NCBI RefSeq assembly: GCF_040802235.1
Contig: NC_133157.1
Location: forward strand, 36,112,501-36,176,500
Direction: 5' to 3'
Origin: Manis javanica
Taxonomy: Eukaryota > Chordata > Mammalia > Pholidota > Manidae
DNA: 64,000 nucleotides
The notes below the pieces were generated by a model. It had not been told where the DNA came from, searched no databases, and worked only from the letters and a program-made list of their open reading frames with translations. Made by a program: the position numbers and the translations under genes. Below, piece by piece: positions 23,690 through 35,470 of the stretch (within the stretch, counting starts at the first letter, position 1; every line of letters begins with the position of its first letter).

Positions 23690-24360
23690 CCACAGCTCTG
23701 TTTGCAGTGTCTTTGGCTCTTTCTCTGGCCATTCCTCTGGCATTATTTCTGACAGGGTCTCTGGCTGTGTCTGGCAGTGTGTCTGACTGTGTGTTGGAGT
23801 GTCCCTGGCAGTGTTTTTAGTGGTGTGCATACTTCCTGACTGAGCATCTGGCTGTGTCTTTGGCTCTCTCTCTAGCTGTTTTTCTGGGTGTATGCCTATT
23901 TGTGTCTGTCAGTTTCTCTGGTATTTCTCTGCTTGTGTGTCAGGCAGTTTCCCTGGCACTGTTTCTGCTAGTGTCTCTAGTGCCCTGGCTTTGTCACTGA
24001 TGGTTTCTCTGCCTGTGCTTCTTGCTCTTTCTGGGGTTGTATGTCTGCTAGTATCTGGCTGAGTCTTTGACAGTTTCTGGTGGGTCCTTTGGTTGTGTGT
24101 TAGTTGTTCTCAATCATGTCTCTGGCTGGTCTTCTAGTTGTATCTGCCTGTTTCTCTGCCCTTGGCTGGTTGTGCCTCACACAGTCTTTCCTGTCTATTT
24201 CCAACTGCAAGTGGGGCTTTTTCTTTGGGGTTCTGTCTGGTTTTGTGTAGTGTCTCTGGCCAGTGTCTTTGCTGTGTGTCTGGCTGTATTTCAGATAGTG
24301 TCCCTGGTTGAGTGTCTGGCAGTGTCTCTCTCTGCTTCTGTCTGGTTTACAGTCCCCTTC
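23690..24360. repeat. Degenerate TCTCTGGCTGTGTCTGGCAGTG minisatellite-like field
   Basis: Words of the form GTCTCTGGCTGTGTC, GGCAGTGTCTCTGG and TTTCTGGCAGTG recur in variable spacing over nearly 700 bases. It ends about 600 bases before the first coding exon of CNTFR. Confidence 0.65.
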
Positions 24361-24942
24361 TCTCCTTAAACTGGGGTAGGAGGGCCAGATTTGGGGCTTT
24401 TTCTGCAGGAAATAATAGTTATTTCCCTGCACTCAGGTATGAGCCTATGCTGCGGCAGGTTGTGGGGGAGGGGGAAATAGATCCATCCTGGCTTCTGGAG
24501 ACAGGTGCCGAGTGTGCTTTGAGTACCCTATGGGTGTGTATAGACACATGCACCTCTCCTGGGCTCGGGGTCTCAGGCTCCTGGGGCAAGTGGCTGGGGT
24601 GAAGGACAGGCTGAGGCCTCTGACAAGGACTTGTATGTGAAAATCCTTCATTCTCACTTGATCATTGTTGACTATATCCTGCAGCCAGCAGCCTTATTGA
24701 ACAGCAAACCACTGTAGGTTTCCGTCCACCATCTTAGCAAACCTTTGCCTACAGATGCCAATTATGTTGCTTTCTATGGCTTGAAAGAGGATTCTAAGCC
24801 CCATTAAGAAGGGCACTTGGGGTCATGGTGCCCTGGCCCTAGGGCTGGGATTCCTCAGTCTAGCCTGAGAATAGTGGGCTCCCAGGAGGTCCCTGCCTGG
24901 GCTGATGCTGCCCCTTTCCCCTCACCCCATTTCTCCCAACAG

Positions 24943-25024
24943 ATGGCCGCTCCTGTTCCGTGGGCCTGCTGTGCCGTGCTGGCTGCCACCGCTGTTGTCT
25001 ACGCCCAGAGACACAGTCCACAGG
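24943..25024 (+). CDS. CNTFR: CNTFR coding exon 2: start codon and signal peptide
   Basis: CNTFR encodes the ligand-binding, GPI-anchored alpha subunit of the ciliary neurotrophic factor receptor, which recruits gp130 and LIFR on neurons. This exon gives residues 1-27, MAAPVPWACCAVLAATAVVY then AQRHSPQ: a hydrophobic secretory signal ending near Ala21 and the mature N-terminus. It matches human CNTFR closely but is one Ala shorter, as I recall that protein. The acceptor is CAACAG|ATGG, so the initiator is the first codon of the exon. The donor is CAGG|GTGAGT at 25025. Codon 28 (Glu) is split G/AG. The whole spliced frame (exons 2-9) is 1116 nt, giving 371 aa plus stop, with no frameshift or premature stop. 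Confidence 0.97.
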
Positions 25025-26129
25025 GTGAGTGCGGTGCGTGGGTGGGGCTCCCTGCCGGCCCCCTCTCAGAGCTGACCATGAATCCTCCTCAGCACAGCTG
25101 TGTGCATCCACCCCAGAGCGACACACTGGCAGTGCTGCCATTGTCACATGTGAACGTCCAGAGGGACATGAGTCATATGACGCTGGCACACCCACTGACG
25201 TCTCATAGGCCTAGTCCTCCAGGCACCTCATCATAGTCCCGTGTTGATGATAGCTCTGGCTTGAGGTGAACTAGTCGTCTTCTGACTAGAGTGAGTGTAG
25301 GGTACAGGCAGCGGGATTGGGGGTTAGGAGCAGCTAGGGACAAGGTTCCTATATAGTGTCTGCTGAAATGGGGTCCCCTGGGGGCTTGTCGGGGTACAGT
25401 AGGAAGCACTCAGAGAGACATCAGGCAGGAGTTTCTCCTTATCCTAGAGGGAAGATGGGCACAGAGAAGTGGGAGGAGGCTGGCATACTAAGGAAGGGGA
25501 CAGGTCAATGAGCTGGAATGGCTGGAGAAGGCAGTGATTTCTCAGGCTGGACCATTGGTGGCCTCCTGCCCTCCCCCTACCATTTGTCCAGTGAAGGCTG
25601 AGTCCTCTGTACAGCTTCCCCTGCTGGGAAACAGGCACCCTCTCAACTTGACCATTAGCCCCTCTACTACATTTGAGCCAGCACCTCCCGTGGCCACATC
25701 AGTACAAAGTCTGACCTTGAAACTCTTTGAACAAGATTTGCCCCCTTAGATAGGCCTTGCCTCACACCTTGGCTGGGTTGGGTAGAGGCAGAGAGGGTGG
25801 GGGCATCTCTGGTCCCCAGGCACAGAGCAGAACTTGATGGTTGAGCTCTGCCACCCTCAAGGCTATAGGTTCAAGGAGGGTGGTGGGTTGAGGCTCCTGT
25901 GGCCTCTTCTTTGTGAGACCAACACTGAGATCCAGAGAGAACCTGGCCTGCCCAGGGCTGCTCCCCAACGGGCAGGGACCAAAGGGACCACCGGGCCAGC
26001 CCATTGACCACCACCTACAGTCAGCCTGCCTTGGCCTCACCCATCCTGGCCTGCCAGCAGTCACTCCCATCGGCCTGGCCCCTGCCCTGTGTCTAAGGCA
26101 GAGCCACATGCCACCAAGGCCCTGGGCAT

Positions 26130-27010
26130 AAGGCTGCATCTCTGAGTGTGTGGGGTTGTCCTTGTGCATTTGGCTATGTTCTTATGTAGAGAGACTGTAT
26201 CCCTGTCTGCATGCATTTCTCCATGTGGTTGTAGCTTTGTGGGTTGTGCCCAGTGTGTGACTGTGCTCTTTGTGGGGCTGTGTCCTTGTGGTTAAGAGTG
26301 TACCCATGCATGACAGTTTGGTAGTTTCTCTCTGCTTCTGTCTCTTTATGTGTTTGTGTCCCTGTTAAACTGTCTCCCCGAGTGTGAGATGGTGCCTCCA
26401 GGTGTAACTGCCTTTGGGTAACGGTGTACTTCCTGTGCACACATGTGGTCTTGTATCAGATATTACCATCCCTGATGGAGACAGTGTTCCTGTGTGGCTG
26501 TGACCTTGGGGACGGTTTTCTTGTGTGTGCTTGCTCTTTGTGTGACTGTCCTCATCCTATGTGTGTGTTGATGTGAAGTTGGTTAGGACGCCTGGGGGGA
26601 CTGTTTCTGGCATGTGGCCCCCATGTGAGGCTGAGTACGCAGGTGTGAGGGAGCCATCAGCTCCGACCTCTGTGTTCTCCATGTCTATGACCTCATCCTG
26701 TCTCTGTCTCTCATCCTGGCTTGTAACAACCTTTTCACAGCTGATTTCTTTGGAGCATTTGTCACCGCGTCAAGGCCAAGAACCCCATCCTTCCCCTGCT
26801 GCTTGATTTAATTTCTGAAATGGACAAGCACTTCAGTAGGGGCACCCACAGGGTGGGGGGAGAGCTGCGCAGAGACAAAGGGTTAAGTCATTACCGTCTT
26901 TGGAGCTGTTGCATGGGTCCATGTGGTGCCGTTGTTGTGTTGTGTTGTTGTGGCAGTTGTAACACTGTGGATTGTCATGTCATGTTGCATTGTGGCCCGT
27001 AGTTGTCTTC
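26130..27010. repeat. Degenerate TGTGTGACTGTG-type field
   Basis: Recurring GTGTGTGACTGTG, GGGCTGTGTCC and TTGTGTGTGC words, ending in GTTGTTGTGTTGTGTTGTTG at about 26930. Decayed low-complexity sequence. Confidence 0.5.
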
Positions 27011-27884
27011 TGCCAGTGTGTTGTCATTTTCTCATGCCTGCCCTGCCCTTACCGTGTTGGTTTGCCATTGTGGTCGGTTGCGTTTCTGTCTTCCTAATGA
27101 GGCCGCCAAGGTGCAGCGGGGAAGTGTTATTATTTGCTCGCTGTTGTATTTGTTGTGCTGTTGGGTGGCTGTTTGCTCCTCTAGTGACTGTGTCTGCTCC
27201 CCAGTATTAAAGGGCCGCACTCAGTGACTGACTTAGTTCTGAGCTGCTGTTGGTCAGGTTGATGTGCTTCTGGGACGGACCATGACAGCCACACTCCCTC
27301 CCCAGCGGTCAGTTTTCAGCCTCCTCCTCAGGCAGCTGGATGCAGAGTCTCTGCTGGAGGGGCAGGGGGGCAGGGAAAGGGGCTTGGCATGTTTCCTGGA
27401 AGCTCCAGGTTTTTGGAAGGGAGGCTGGAGAGGGGCTCAATGGCTAGGGCTGGTGGACTGGGGGAGCTCTGTGGCTTGAACCTTGGACACTGGGCCTCTA
27501 GTGTCCACAGGGGGTGGCCCCCATTCAGTCTCTGGTCCAGCCTCACAGCTGTGGCCTCCAAGGCCCCCAGCCACCGCCCTTCCCGTGTCCCGTGCGTCCT
27601 CTCTTCATCTGGTCCCGGGCCCCACAGACGAGTGGTCAGGGCTGGCTGGGTTTCCTGCTTCCCTCCCCTCCAGCAGGGACAGAGAGGCTCATAGAGGGGC
27701 AGGACAGAGACAGGCAGTGGGGAGAGACCGGAGACGCAGAGAGACCTCTGCACAGGGAGGGTGACAGGCAGCAAACAGAGACAGATGTTCCAGCACGGAG
27801 AAAAGCAGTACTGGGGAAGGGGCTGGTATGGAGGGAAGGGGGTGGCTGGCAGCATAGGGGGAATCCCTACCTCCTGCAGTCCTG

Positions 27885-27965
27885 GTGGTGTTAACAAGTC
27901 TAATTAAGAGGCCACTGGCCCAACTTAATTGGCTCGTTAACAGGAATTGCCTCTGAAAATCCCCC
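27885..27965. promoter_or_regulatory. Candidate conserved element with homeodomain-type sites
   Basis: A compact block holds GTTAACAAG, TCTAATTAAGAGG, CAACTTAATTGGCTCG and GTTAACAGG in about 60 bases. Paired TAATTA/TTAATTG cores and two GTTAAC words (HNF1 half-site-like) stand out from the GC-rich surroundings. The function is inferred. Confidence 0.35.
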
Positions 27966-29127
27966 AACTCAGCAGGGTGGCTCTCTGGAGAGGAGATGTG
28001 AGGGAGTGTTAACGAGGGATCCCGCAGCACCCCCTACTCCTGTCCCCTCCTCCCTTGCTCTTCCCCTCCCACCCTCCCTCCACAGATCAGGCCCGGGCCA
28101 GGGAAGCATCTGTCCTCTCAGGCTCCAGGGGCAGGATAAGGAGAGTGGGGTCCCCCTCCTGGCTCTGCATGCCTGCCTCTCTGTTGTCTGTAGATGAGTG
28201 TCTGGGAGTTTCTCTCTCCCACTCACCCTCCCACCTAGCACTGCCTCTCGACAGGTGCTCCCTCCCGCTCTCCCACTCCAGTCTCCTGGGCTCAGTCTAT
28301 CACACCTGGGTTGCAGAGGCCAGGGCTAGGGTTTGCTTTTGACTCTGACAGGCCCCTCCTGGGGGCAGGAGAAGAATGGACAGAGAGCCCCCTCAGACCT
28401 CGCACCCCCACCCCTGCCCCACCCCAAGCAGTCCCTGCCTCACAATGTAGACATGAGTTCCCCAGGGCTCCCCTCCTGGACCCTGCCCATTCTCCCTCCT
28501 CCTGCTGCTGCCCAAGCTCTGGTTGGCTGGGGTGGGTAGACAGGGGTCTTGTCAGGGGAGCCAGATTGGGAGAGTGGGAGAGGGGCAGGACAGAAAGAGG
28601 CAAGGATGGGGGAGACAAAGACATGGGGAGAGACAGAGAAAGGAGTGCAGAAGTGGGGCCAATCAGCTCCAGCTTGCCTGGAGAGCAGATGTCAGTAACT
28701 GGGGCTGGACCTGTTGGTGGCAAGAGGTTAGGTCATGGGGGTCAGGCAAACTTTTTAAAGATCCTAGGGACTGGAGGTGAACTGGGTTTTCACTGAGATC
28801 TAACCCCTTCCAGCACTTGACACAATCTCAATCCCACCCACTCCCCCCCCACCCCATGCAAGTGCACGCACACAGAAGATCATACATTCACACATAGTCC
28901 CCAGATATGCACTTACACATAGAAATTTGGAGACGCTCACCTACCTGTACATTTGCACAGTCACAGGGAAATTTTGCACACTCTTCATCTCCCAACACTC
29001 ACACCATCACAGAACCTCTTGTCCTGGACTGCTCACTTAGAGTTTCTCATCCATACATGTCGCCTGGGGGTTCTGGGCAGGGCTGTGATCTGTGACTCTT
29101 GCCCTGTGCCTTCCTTGTCCCCCACAG

Positions 29128-29361
29128 AGGCACCCCATGTGCAGTACGAGCGCCTGGGCTCAGATGTGACTCTGCCATGTGGGACAGCAAACTGGGATGC
29201 AGCTGTGACGTGGCGAGTAAACGGGACAGACCTGACCCCTGATCTGCTCAATGGCTCTCAGCTCGTGCTCCGGGGCCTGGAACTGGGCCGCAGTGGCCTG
29301 TATGCCTGCTTCCACCGTGACTCCTGGCACCTGCGTCACCAGGTCCTCCTGCATGTGGGCT
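29128..29361 (+). CDS. CNTFR: CNTFR coding exon 3: Ig-like domain
   Basis: Encodes residues 28-106, the N-terminal immunoglobulin-like C2 domain. Visible landmarks are the Ig cysteine pair Cys45 (VTLPCG) and Cys88 (LYACF), the core Trp56 (VTWRVNG), and two N-glycosylation sequons, Asn59-Gly-Thr and Asn69-Gly-Ser. The acceptor is CCCACAG|AGGC and the donor GGGCT|GTAAGT. The exon carries one almost complete domain in phase 1-1, typical of shuffled Ig exons. It agrees with human CNTFR as remembered. Confidence 0.98.
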
Positions 29362-29749
29362 GTAAGTGCTGCTCCCAACTCCTCATCCAACAAGTCCCCT
29401 TCCTGTTGTTGGAGGAGGGGAGGACTGCAGCACCCTGACCCTTGCCCTTTGATCCTATCCTAGCCTGGTCTTCTGACCTTTGAGCTCAGTCTTGCCCACT
29501 GGGTCCAGACCCCTGGACACTTTGCACATGTATCTGGTCCCCCCTGGGAGGTTCTTTGAGATCCTGAAATCCTGTTCCTGTGACAAGATGGCTGGCAGGG
29601 CATGGCCAATCCAGGGCCTGGTTGGGAAGAATCCTAGGGTCACAGCTCTGAGCTGGAGCAGCCCCACTCCACTGTGTGCTCTCATAGGGGCTGACCATTA
29701 GGGTTTTAGGGAGGAAAATGGAGTACATGGTTATGTAGCTATAGGTATG

Positions 29750-32290
29750 CAAGTTCTGGGGAGCCCCAGAGAAGAAGGAAGGCTTTCTGGAGTGGTAGGC
29801 ACATAGAGACTTAGAGGATTTGGAAAATACATTGAAAAAATAACTTCTGGCAAAGAGCCAAGTATGACTATAGGCCTCAGAAGCTAGGAGGGCATGAAAA
29901 GGCCCATTTGGGCTTGTGTAAATGGGGGAAGGGACCTAAAGGGGGAGATGAGGCAGATCATGATCCTAGAAGCTGGGGAGTGACATGCTGAGAGTCATGT
30001 TCTTAAAAGTTCTCCCTCACTGTGGTAAAGAAAGGCAGGCTGGATGGGGCAAAGCAGAGCAGGAAGGAGGCGGTTGTTGGGATGTAGTCGAGATGAAGGT
30101 GTGGGACCAAACATGGAGTTGGGGAAGTGGGGGATAGTTGGGCCTCCGGGAGTTGGTGATGGGTTAGAGGTAGGGAGGGCAGGAGAGTAGAAAGTGGGAG
30201 GAGTCAAGACAGCTGGTGGTACCAGTCCCTCAAACAGAAACAAGGTGGAAGGGTCGGTTGGAGGAGAAGATAGTGTGTTCTATTGGGACAGTGTCTTAGT
30301 TAGGGTTTCCCTAGAATCAGATGTCAGGATGAGAATCTGTATGTGAGTAATTTATTCAGCAGGTAATGGAAGCACCCAAAGGGTATGGGGAAGAGATAGA
30401 AAAAGGAAGTTAGTTAGCCAATAAAGAGGGAGTTATCCGGCCAGTGCTCTGGGCCACTGGAGCTTAACCCATTGGGAGAACTCTGGGAGCCCAGACAGAA
30501 CATGCACCTTGGAGTTCTCCTGCTTGAGGAGGGCAGGAGCTTGACTGCTTATACACCAACTCATGCCTGTCCTTCCTTGAGGGAATCTCCTGGGTAGGGG
30601 GGTGGGGAGGCTTTAATTCCCCAGCACTTTTGGCCTGATGCCTTAGCAGGCAATGCAGACTTGGGTGGCCAAAGAAAGCCCTTAGGCAAATAACTGCAGG
30701 AGCGAGCAGTGGGTGTGGGTGAGGGATCTTAGCACCACTTACATCTGCTTTAGATGGGTTGGGGTCCTTGGGGGACAACTGGGAGCTGATGACTGGTAAC
30801 CAGTGGATCTGAGTGTCTGGGACTTGAGGAGAAGCCCATGCTGAAGATGGGAATTTGGGGGATTGCTAGCATCAAAGCCGTGGGAGGGGATGAGATGGCC
30901 AAGGGAGAGCCTGGGATGAGGAGAGATGAGGACCCGGAGTTAAGCCCTGAAGACCATCACTCTATAGGAGTTAATAGAGAGAAATGAGCAACAGTAAGTG
31001 ATAAGGAGGAGCCGGCAGGAAGGTAGAGGGAAGAGCAGGTGAGTGTGGTTCAGAAGAACGGTTTGGAGAGGTCAGAATGATGAGTTTATAAGTGTTGCTG
31101 AGGGTCGGTCAGCTAGGGCAGGCACAGATCCCAGCCAGAGGCACCTGCTGACAGAACAAATAATCTGAAAAGTTCCATTTCTTTTCTCCTTGAGCCAAAG
31201 ATTCAAGCTTCTCTGGCCTCATCCCATTTGGGTGATGCACCCACTGTCTGAAGATGGTTTCTTTACTCCCTGGGAGCTACCAAGGTGAGGGGTTGCTGGA
31301 GGGACCAGAGAGCAGGCCCTTTCCCCATTGTCAGGAGATTGGTGTACACAACCATGGGAAATGTTAGGCTGAAGGATTGCTCAGGCAAAAACACTGACTC
31401 ACCAGTGGAGCTAGAGGAGAGGTGAAAATATGTTTTGGTGGGGATGTTCCTTTCTACACAGAAAAGCCTTCTATGCATTTAAAATGAACAGACAGCAGTC
31501 ATAACCAGCCATCTTAGTTGCAAACCAAGGGTGGAGTGACCCCTGCTGGCCATTTTGAGAAATGCAGGACCAGTGCAGGGAGTCTTCCCTGTTCCACCAA
31601 AGGCTCTATCAGGAGTGGTGTATTCCGACTAGTCGGGGCCCTTACACGGGGGAAAAGGCTGAGAGCCACGGAAGGGTAAGGCCAACTTGGCACAAGTCTC
31701 CCACACATCTGTCTTCTCAATTCGAGTCCCAGAAGTACTCAGGATGGACAAGGCTGGCTATGATGGCTGGGCCTTGGTGACCCTGGGTCTCCATTCCTGA
31801 TGACTTGATCTTTTTTAGAGAGGTCATTTTGGAGGGGAATTAGAAGTAATGTCTGTAGTCTGTACCCACAGAACATCCCCTAGAGCTGACCACTCCCTAG
31901 GCCCTGCCTGTCAGAGGAGAGCGGCCATGAATTGGCTGTAGCATTAGTAACAGGTACTTATCTCTTATTGCCTAATTTCCTTCTAAAGAGCTGGTCAGAG
32001 AAACAGGGGATATTAATCATGATTGTCTCAGTCACTTTATATTAGTAACAAGAGACTGGGTTTGGCAATACTCAATATCAAATTATCCTTCTCCTTAGCA
32101 CTTAGAGAACAGAACAAAGTTATCCTTGACCTGTGGGTCATTCAAACCAAAAATTATTTAATATTTATCCTAAACATAGAAGATTTTCATCTCTCTATTT
32201 CCAAGGGAACCTGATGATTAAAATATTCTGTTCAAAGTTCCCTGAACCAGGCTGATCCCTGAACTTTCTCCTGATCCACTGTCCTACCCT
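29750..32290. mobile_element. Old interspersed-repeat cluster, class uncertain
   Basis: G/A-rich text such as GGGGAGTGACATGCTGAGAG and GGAAGGTAGAGGGAAGAG (29.8-30.28 and 30.8-31.1 kb) resembles ancient LINE-derived sequence. It is interrupted at about 30290-30790 by a block beginning GTGTCTTAGTTAGGG, and is followed at 31.15-32.29 kb by AT-richer LTR-like sequence. I cannot assign families or exact ends without a repeat library. Confidence 0.35.
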
Positions 32291-32550
32291 CAGGTGGACA
32301 CTCACAAATAGCTCTAAGGAGTCTCCTACCCAGGATGATGAAAGGACCTCACAACAGTAGGAAATAAGATTACAGGGTTCCTTTTAGTAGCATCTTTTTT
32401 GTTTACTAGATAGACCCTGCTGATTCAGTGTCATTCTGATTTAAGGTAATACAAATCAGAGGTTGATTAATTTTAAATGGACAGTTCCTTGTCCAGTTTT
32501 AAGATCTGTATTTGACTGGTCAGGTTGGGAACTCCAGACTCCCTGATTCT

Positions 32551-32605
32551 AGGGGTAGAGCTCAGTGGTAGAGCATTTGACTGCAAATTTCCTGGTTCAG
32601 CACTG
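32551..32605 (+). pseudogene. Truncated tRNA-Cys(GCA)-like copy
   Basis: GTAGAGCTCAGTGGTAGAGC matches the D-arm/A-box of tRNA-Cys, and ATTTGACTGCA matches its anticodon arm with GCA. The anticodon 3' stem and variable region are deleted, and a decayed B-box, GGTTCAGC, follows. It cannot fold as a full tRNA, so it is a tRNA pseudogene or SINE head. Confidence 0.7.
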
Positions 32606-34994
32606 CTTCCCCCTCAGCTGTGTTTGGCTGGGAAGTGAAGAGCGGCCTGTGGTTGAAAATGTCTGGGGAGAAAAGATGGGTGGGAGGCAGGAGGGAGACA
32701 ATTGGGAGTTCAGACGTTGGGGATCCTTGAGAGATGTCATGAGGTAAGATTGGAACAGGCATAGGCCTTGAATGCCAGGCAGGAGGAGGAGTGTAGGTGG
32801 GAGCTGGGAAGGGCTGGAGCTAGGAGGGTCACCCTGCCCTGCCTGGTCTGGTCTGGCGTGGCCAGGCGTGTGGGCAGCCTGCCCCTCCTCCTCTCTGGGC
32901 CGGCGGGCAGGCCTCGTGCGTGCTGGGGGCTCCAGCCCAGGCAGGCTGGCGAGATGAGAGGAAAAACATGCGGTTTGGTGGGCTGGACATGGAAAAACAA
33001 GCCAATTAGGAGGAAAACAAACAAACTCTGGGCCAGCGGGGGCATATGCACGCATTCACACGCACACACAGCCCTGAATGAGACCCAGGGACACCCTGCT
33101 GCAGGCTGACACAGTCACTTGGGCAAGTCAGGAGCCCCCACAGGGGGCAACTCAGGATTCCTGAGCATCCAGGAGCAGGCCTATATATGCCCAGAGTGTG
33201 ATGTGACACATTTGCATATGAGCTTTTGCTCACACACAGCCTCTGACATGCTCTCTCAGTGTTTTGCTCATACGTGTGGACACACTTGGAATTCTGGGCA
33301 CCTTCCCACACCCATGGTTTGAAAAATACATTCAGGCTTATGTTCCATCTCATATACAATGTCTCAGGTATGTTATTTTGCAGCTACCATGTTTCAGACA
33401 CAATGGTGCATTTACACGTGTTCTCACAGAGTGCCTCAGCCACATGGCCTCACTATATAGACAGTCTTGAAATCAAACAGCCGTGCCCTGAGTCACATAC
33501 AAACACAGTCATCCAGTCACACAGCCAATCGCACACTTACACAGCTGCCCAGTCTCAGTCACACACACCAAGCCTCTCAGTTACACACACAGCCTCCCAT
33601 TCGCATTGTCTTAAAAACAGCTTCTGCCCCTACACACTGCAGTTCACAACAGGCCTCCTGATCACACACTGTCCCACAGCCTCACACTTGGTCCCCCACA
33701 GCACCCCCACCTCCGCCCACCCAGCCCCTCAGCTGGGCTCCAGCTGCAGCAAGTCACTCCTTTTCTTCCTTTCTTTGTTTTTCTTTCCTTCTTTTCCCTC
33801 TGAGAAACCTGGTCCCTGTCAGGAAACCCAAGCCCTTCCCTACTCAGGGCCCAGGGCCAGGCAGGAGTAGCCAGATGACAGACAAAGCCCTGCCTGGCCC
33901 CCCGGCCCCCTTGACCTGCCCAGTCAGAGATGGGAACTGGTGTGACAGGGAGGCTGGGCTGCAGGGGAGGGTGGTCACTGGGGAGGCTGCTCAGGGGATG
34001 GGGCCTGTGAAGTCCAGTGCCGTGGCCCATTCTGCCCTCCAAAGAGTCCCAGGCGGCTGGAAGCTGACTCTGCAGGCTTCAGTCTGCCACCGCTCCCAGC
34101 ACCCTTCTCCTTTGAAGCTGGGGGCAAGGGGGGGTAGTGGCAGGAGGGGGGAGCGGAGACTTCTCAGCCAACCTCGGAATGTCCTTTCCTCCTGGGGTGG
34201 CTGCCAACTCTGGCCTGGCCCACAGGCCCCCACAAGGCACTTCCTGTGTCCTTGGCCACCCCCCACCCCACCCCCACGCTTCTGTGCCCCTGGGCAGATA
34301 GGGAAGGGATATGAGAGGCACCCAGGATGAACATGGAACAGACACAAGATGGACATGGGGCCAGGAAGGCTCCCCTGGGGAGGCAGACAGCAGTGGGCAG
34401 AATGCCAGCTGCCATTTGTGGGGCTCAGTCAGGCTGTGGCTCTCCTCTGCAGGCCTGGGGTATGGAGCCGCCTCTGCCCACAGCATGGCCCACCCTCTGT
34501 ATGCTGCACTCAAGCCTCCTTGATACCTCTCTGACCCCCTCATCTCTTCCACTGGAAGCCCAGATTGGGCCCTGAGGGTTTGGCACCAATACACACATGC
34601 TTCACACATACTGGACATGTACACACAGTCACAATCATGTGCCCGCTGTGGATGAAAGCCCACAGTTCCCCATGTGTCACCATGACCACTCAGCAAGCAT
34701 AGACACACTCCCCTTCACTGTCCCTGGCTTATTGAGCTGCCCCCCTCCCATTTCCTGTCCACCTGTCAGGCAGGAGGTTGGGGGAGGGGGAGCACAGTAG
34801 GGAGGTGTCAGTGTCCCTGGAGCCACATTCCTTGCTTGGGTCAGATCACAGAAGTTGCCTCCTTCCAGGAACCTGAGCCGGCTGTCCTCACGCCTTACCC
34901 AATGCCTGAGGGTGGGACAGCTGGGCTACATGCTCACAGCAGCAAAAAGAGTGTGGTTAGACAGAAGAAAGGACTTCACCAATGTGTGTGTGGT

Positions 34995-35125
34995 CAAGTG
35001 GGTGGGTATCCCCATCCTGGGGCTTAGCCCCAGCTCTGGTTTGCTGTGTGACTCCAGGCAGATCCCCATACCTCTCTGGATCTCCCCATTCCAGGGTGAA
35101 GGCAGCTACTATGTAAAGACTTTTT
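34995..35125 (+). mobile_element. MIR SINE relic
   Basis: TGGGGCTTAGCCCCAGCTCT, GTGTGACTCCAGGCAGATCC and CTCTCTGGATCTCC match the MIR layout in plus orientation. Decayed. Confidence 0.6.
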
Positions 35126-35397
35126 AAAAGGGTCTGTGTTGGAGAAGCTGGGGACTGAGGTTGGGGAGAGGTGCACACTAAAGGAACAGCTTCCTCTTGA
35201 TGGGCATGTGCATACATGCAGTAATATGTGGACAGGCGATCTCAGAGTCATGCACATAGATGCTCCTACATATGTATCCACATTCCGTCATACATGTATA
35301 TCCTCATTTATGTCATATGCAGACACATAACATGCATACCCGAGCACACAAACACCTACACACACAGACACATGTGAACAGCACCCAGTGCTGATGT

Positions 35398-35470
35398 CCC
35401 TGGGGAGCCACCAGGCCTGTCCTCGGGCTTCTCATACCGAGGACAGGCCTGGGATGTCTCTTCCCCAGGG
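35398..35470 (+). ncRNA. Strong pre-miRNA-sized hairpin in CNTFR intron 3
   Basis: Perfect 16-bp inverted arms CCAGGCCTGTCCTCGG (35411-35426) and CCGAGGACAGGCCTGG (35437-35452) enclose a 10-nt loop. Outside a 4/9-nt internal loop they are extended by a second perfect 9-bp stem, CCCTGGGGA (35398-35406) and TCCCCAGGG (35462-35470). The total of 73 nt with a small terminal loop is in the size range of a microRNA precursor. I do not recognise it as a known miRNA. It lies in a sense intron 450 bp before coding exon 4. A DNA-level palindrome or protein-binding site is the alternative. Confidence 0.35.

Larger units (their letters stand above)
4691..24942 (+). other. CNTFR intron 1 (20.3 kb)
   Basis: Bounded by donor GTGAGT at 4691 and acceptor CAACAG ending at 24942, immediately before the ATG. 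It holds no other protein-coding exon that I can support. Separate entries describe its LTR, repeat fields, MIRs, second CpG island and conserved-looking non-coding blocks. Between those entries (8280-9800, 10030-11150, 13000-14330, 16800-18080, 19000-20200) I see ordinary unique intronic DNA. Confidence 0.8.
25025..29127 (+). other. CNTFR intron 2
   Basis: Donor GTGAGT, acceptor CCCCCACAG. It contains a degenerate TG-rich field at about 26130-27010 (including TTG/GTT microsatellite-like sequence at 26930-26960) and a conserved-looking AT-rich block at 27885-27965. The remainder is unique intronic DNA with no supported exon. Confidence 0.85.

Noticed and set aside
32551-32605. Functional tRNA-Cys gene
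   Set aside because: It is only about 55 bases long, the anticodon 3' stem and variable loop are deleted, the B box is decayed, and there is no acceptor stem match.
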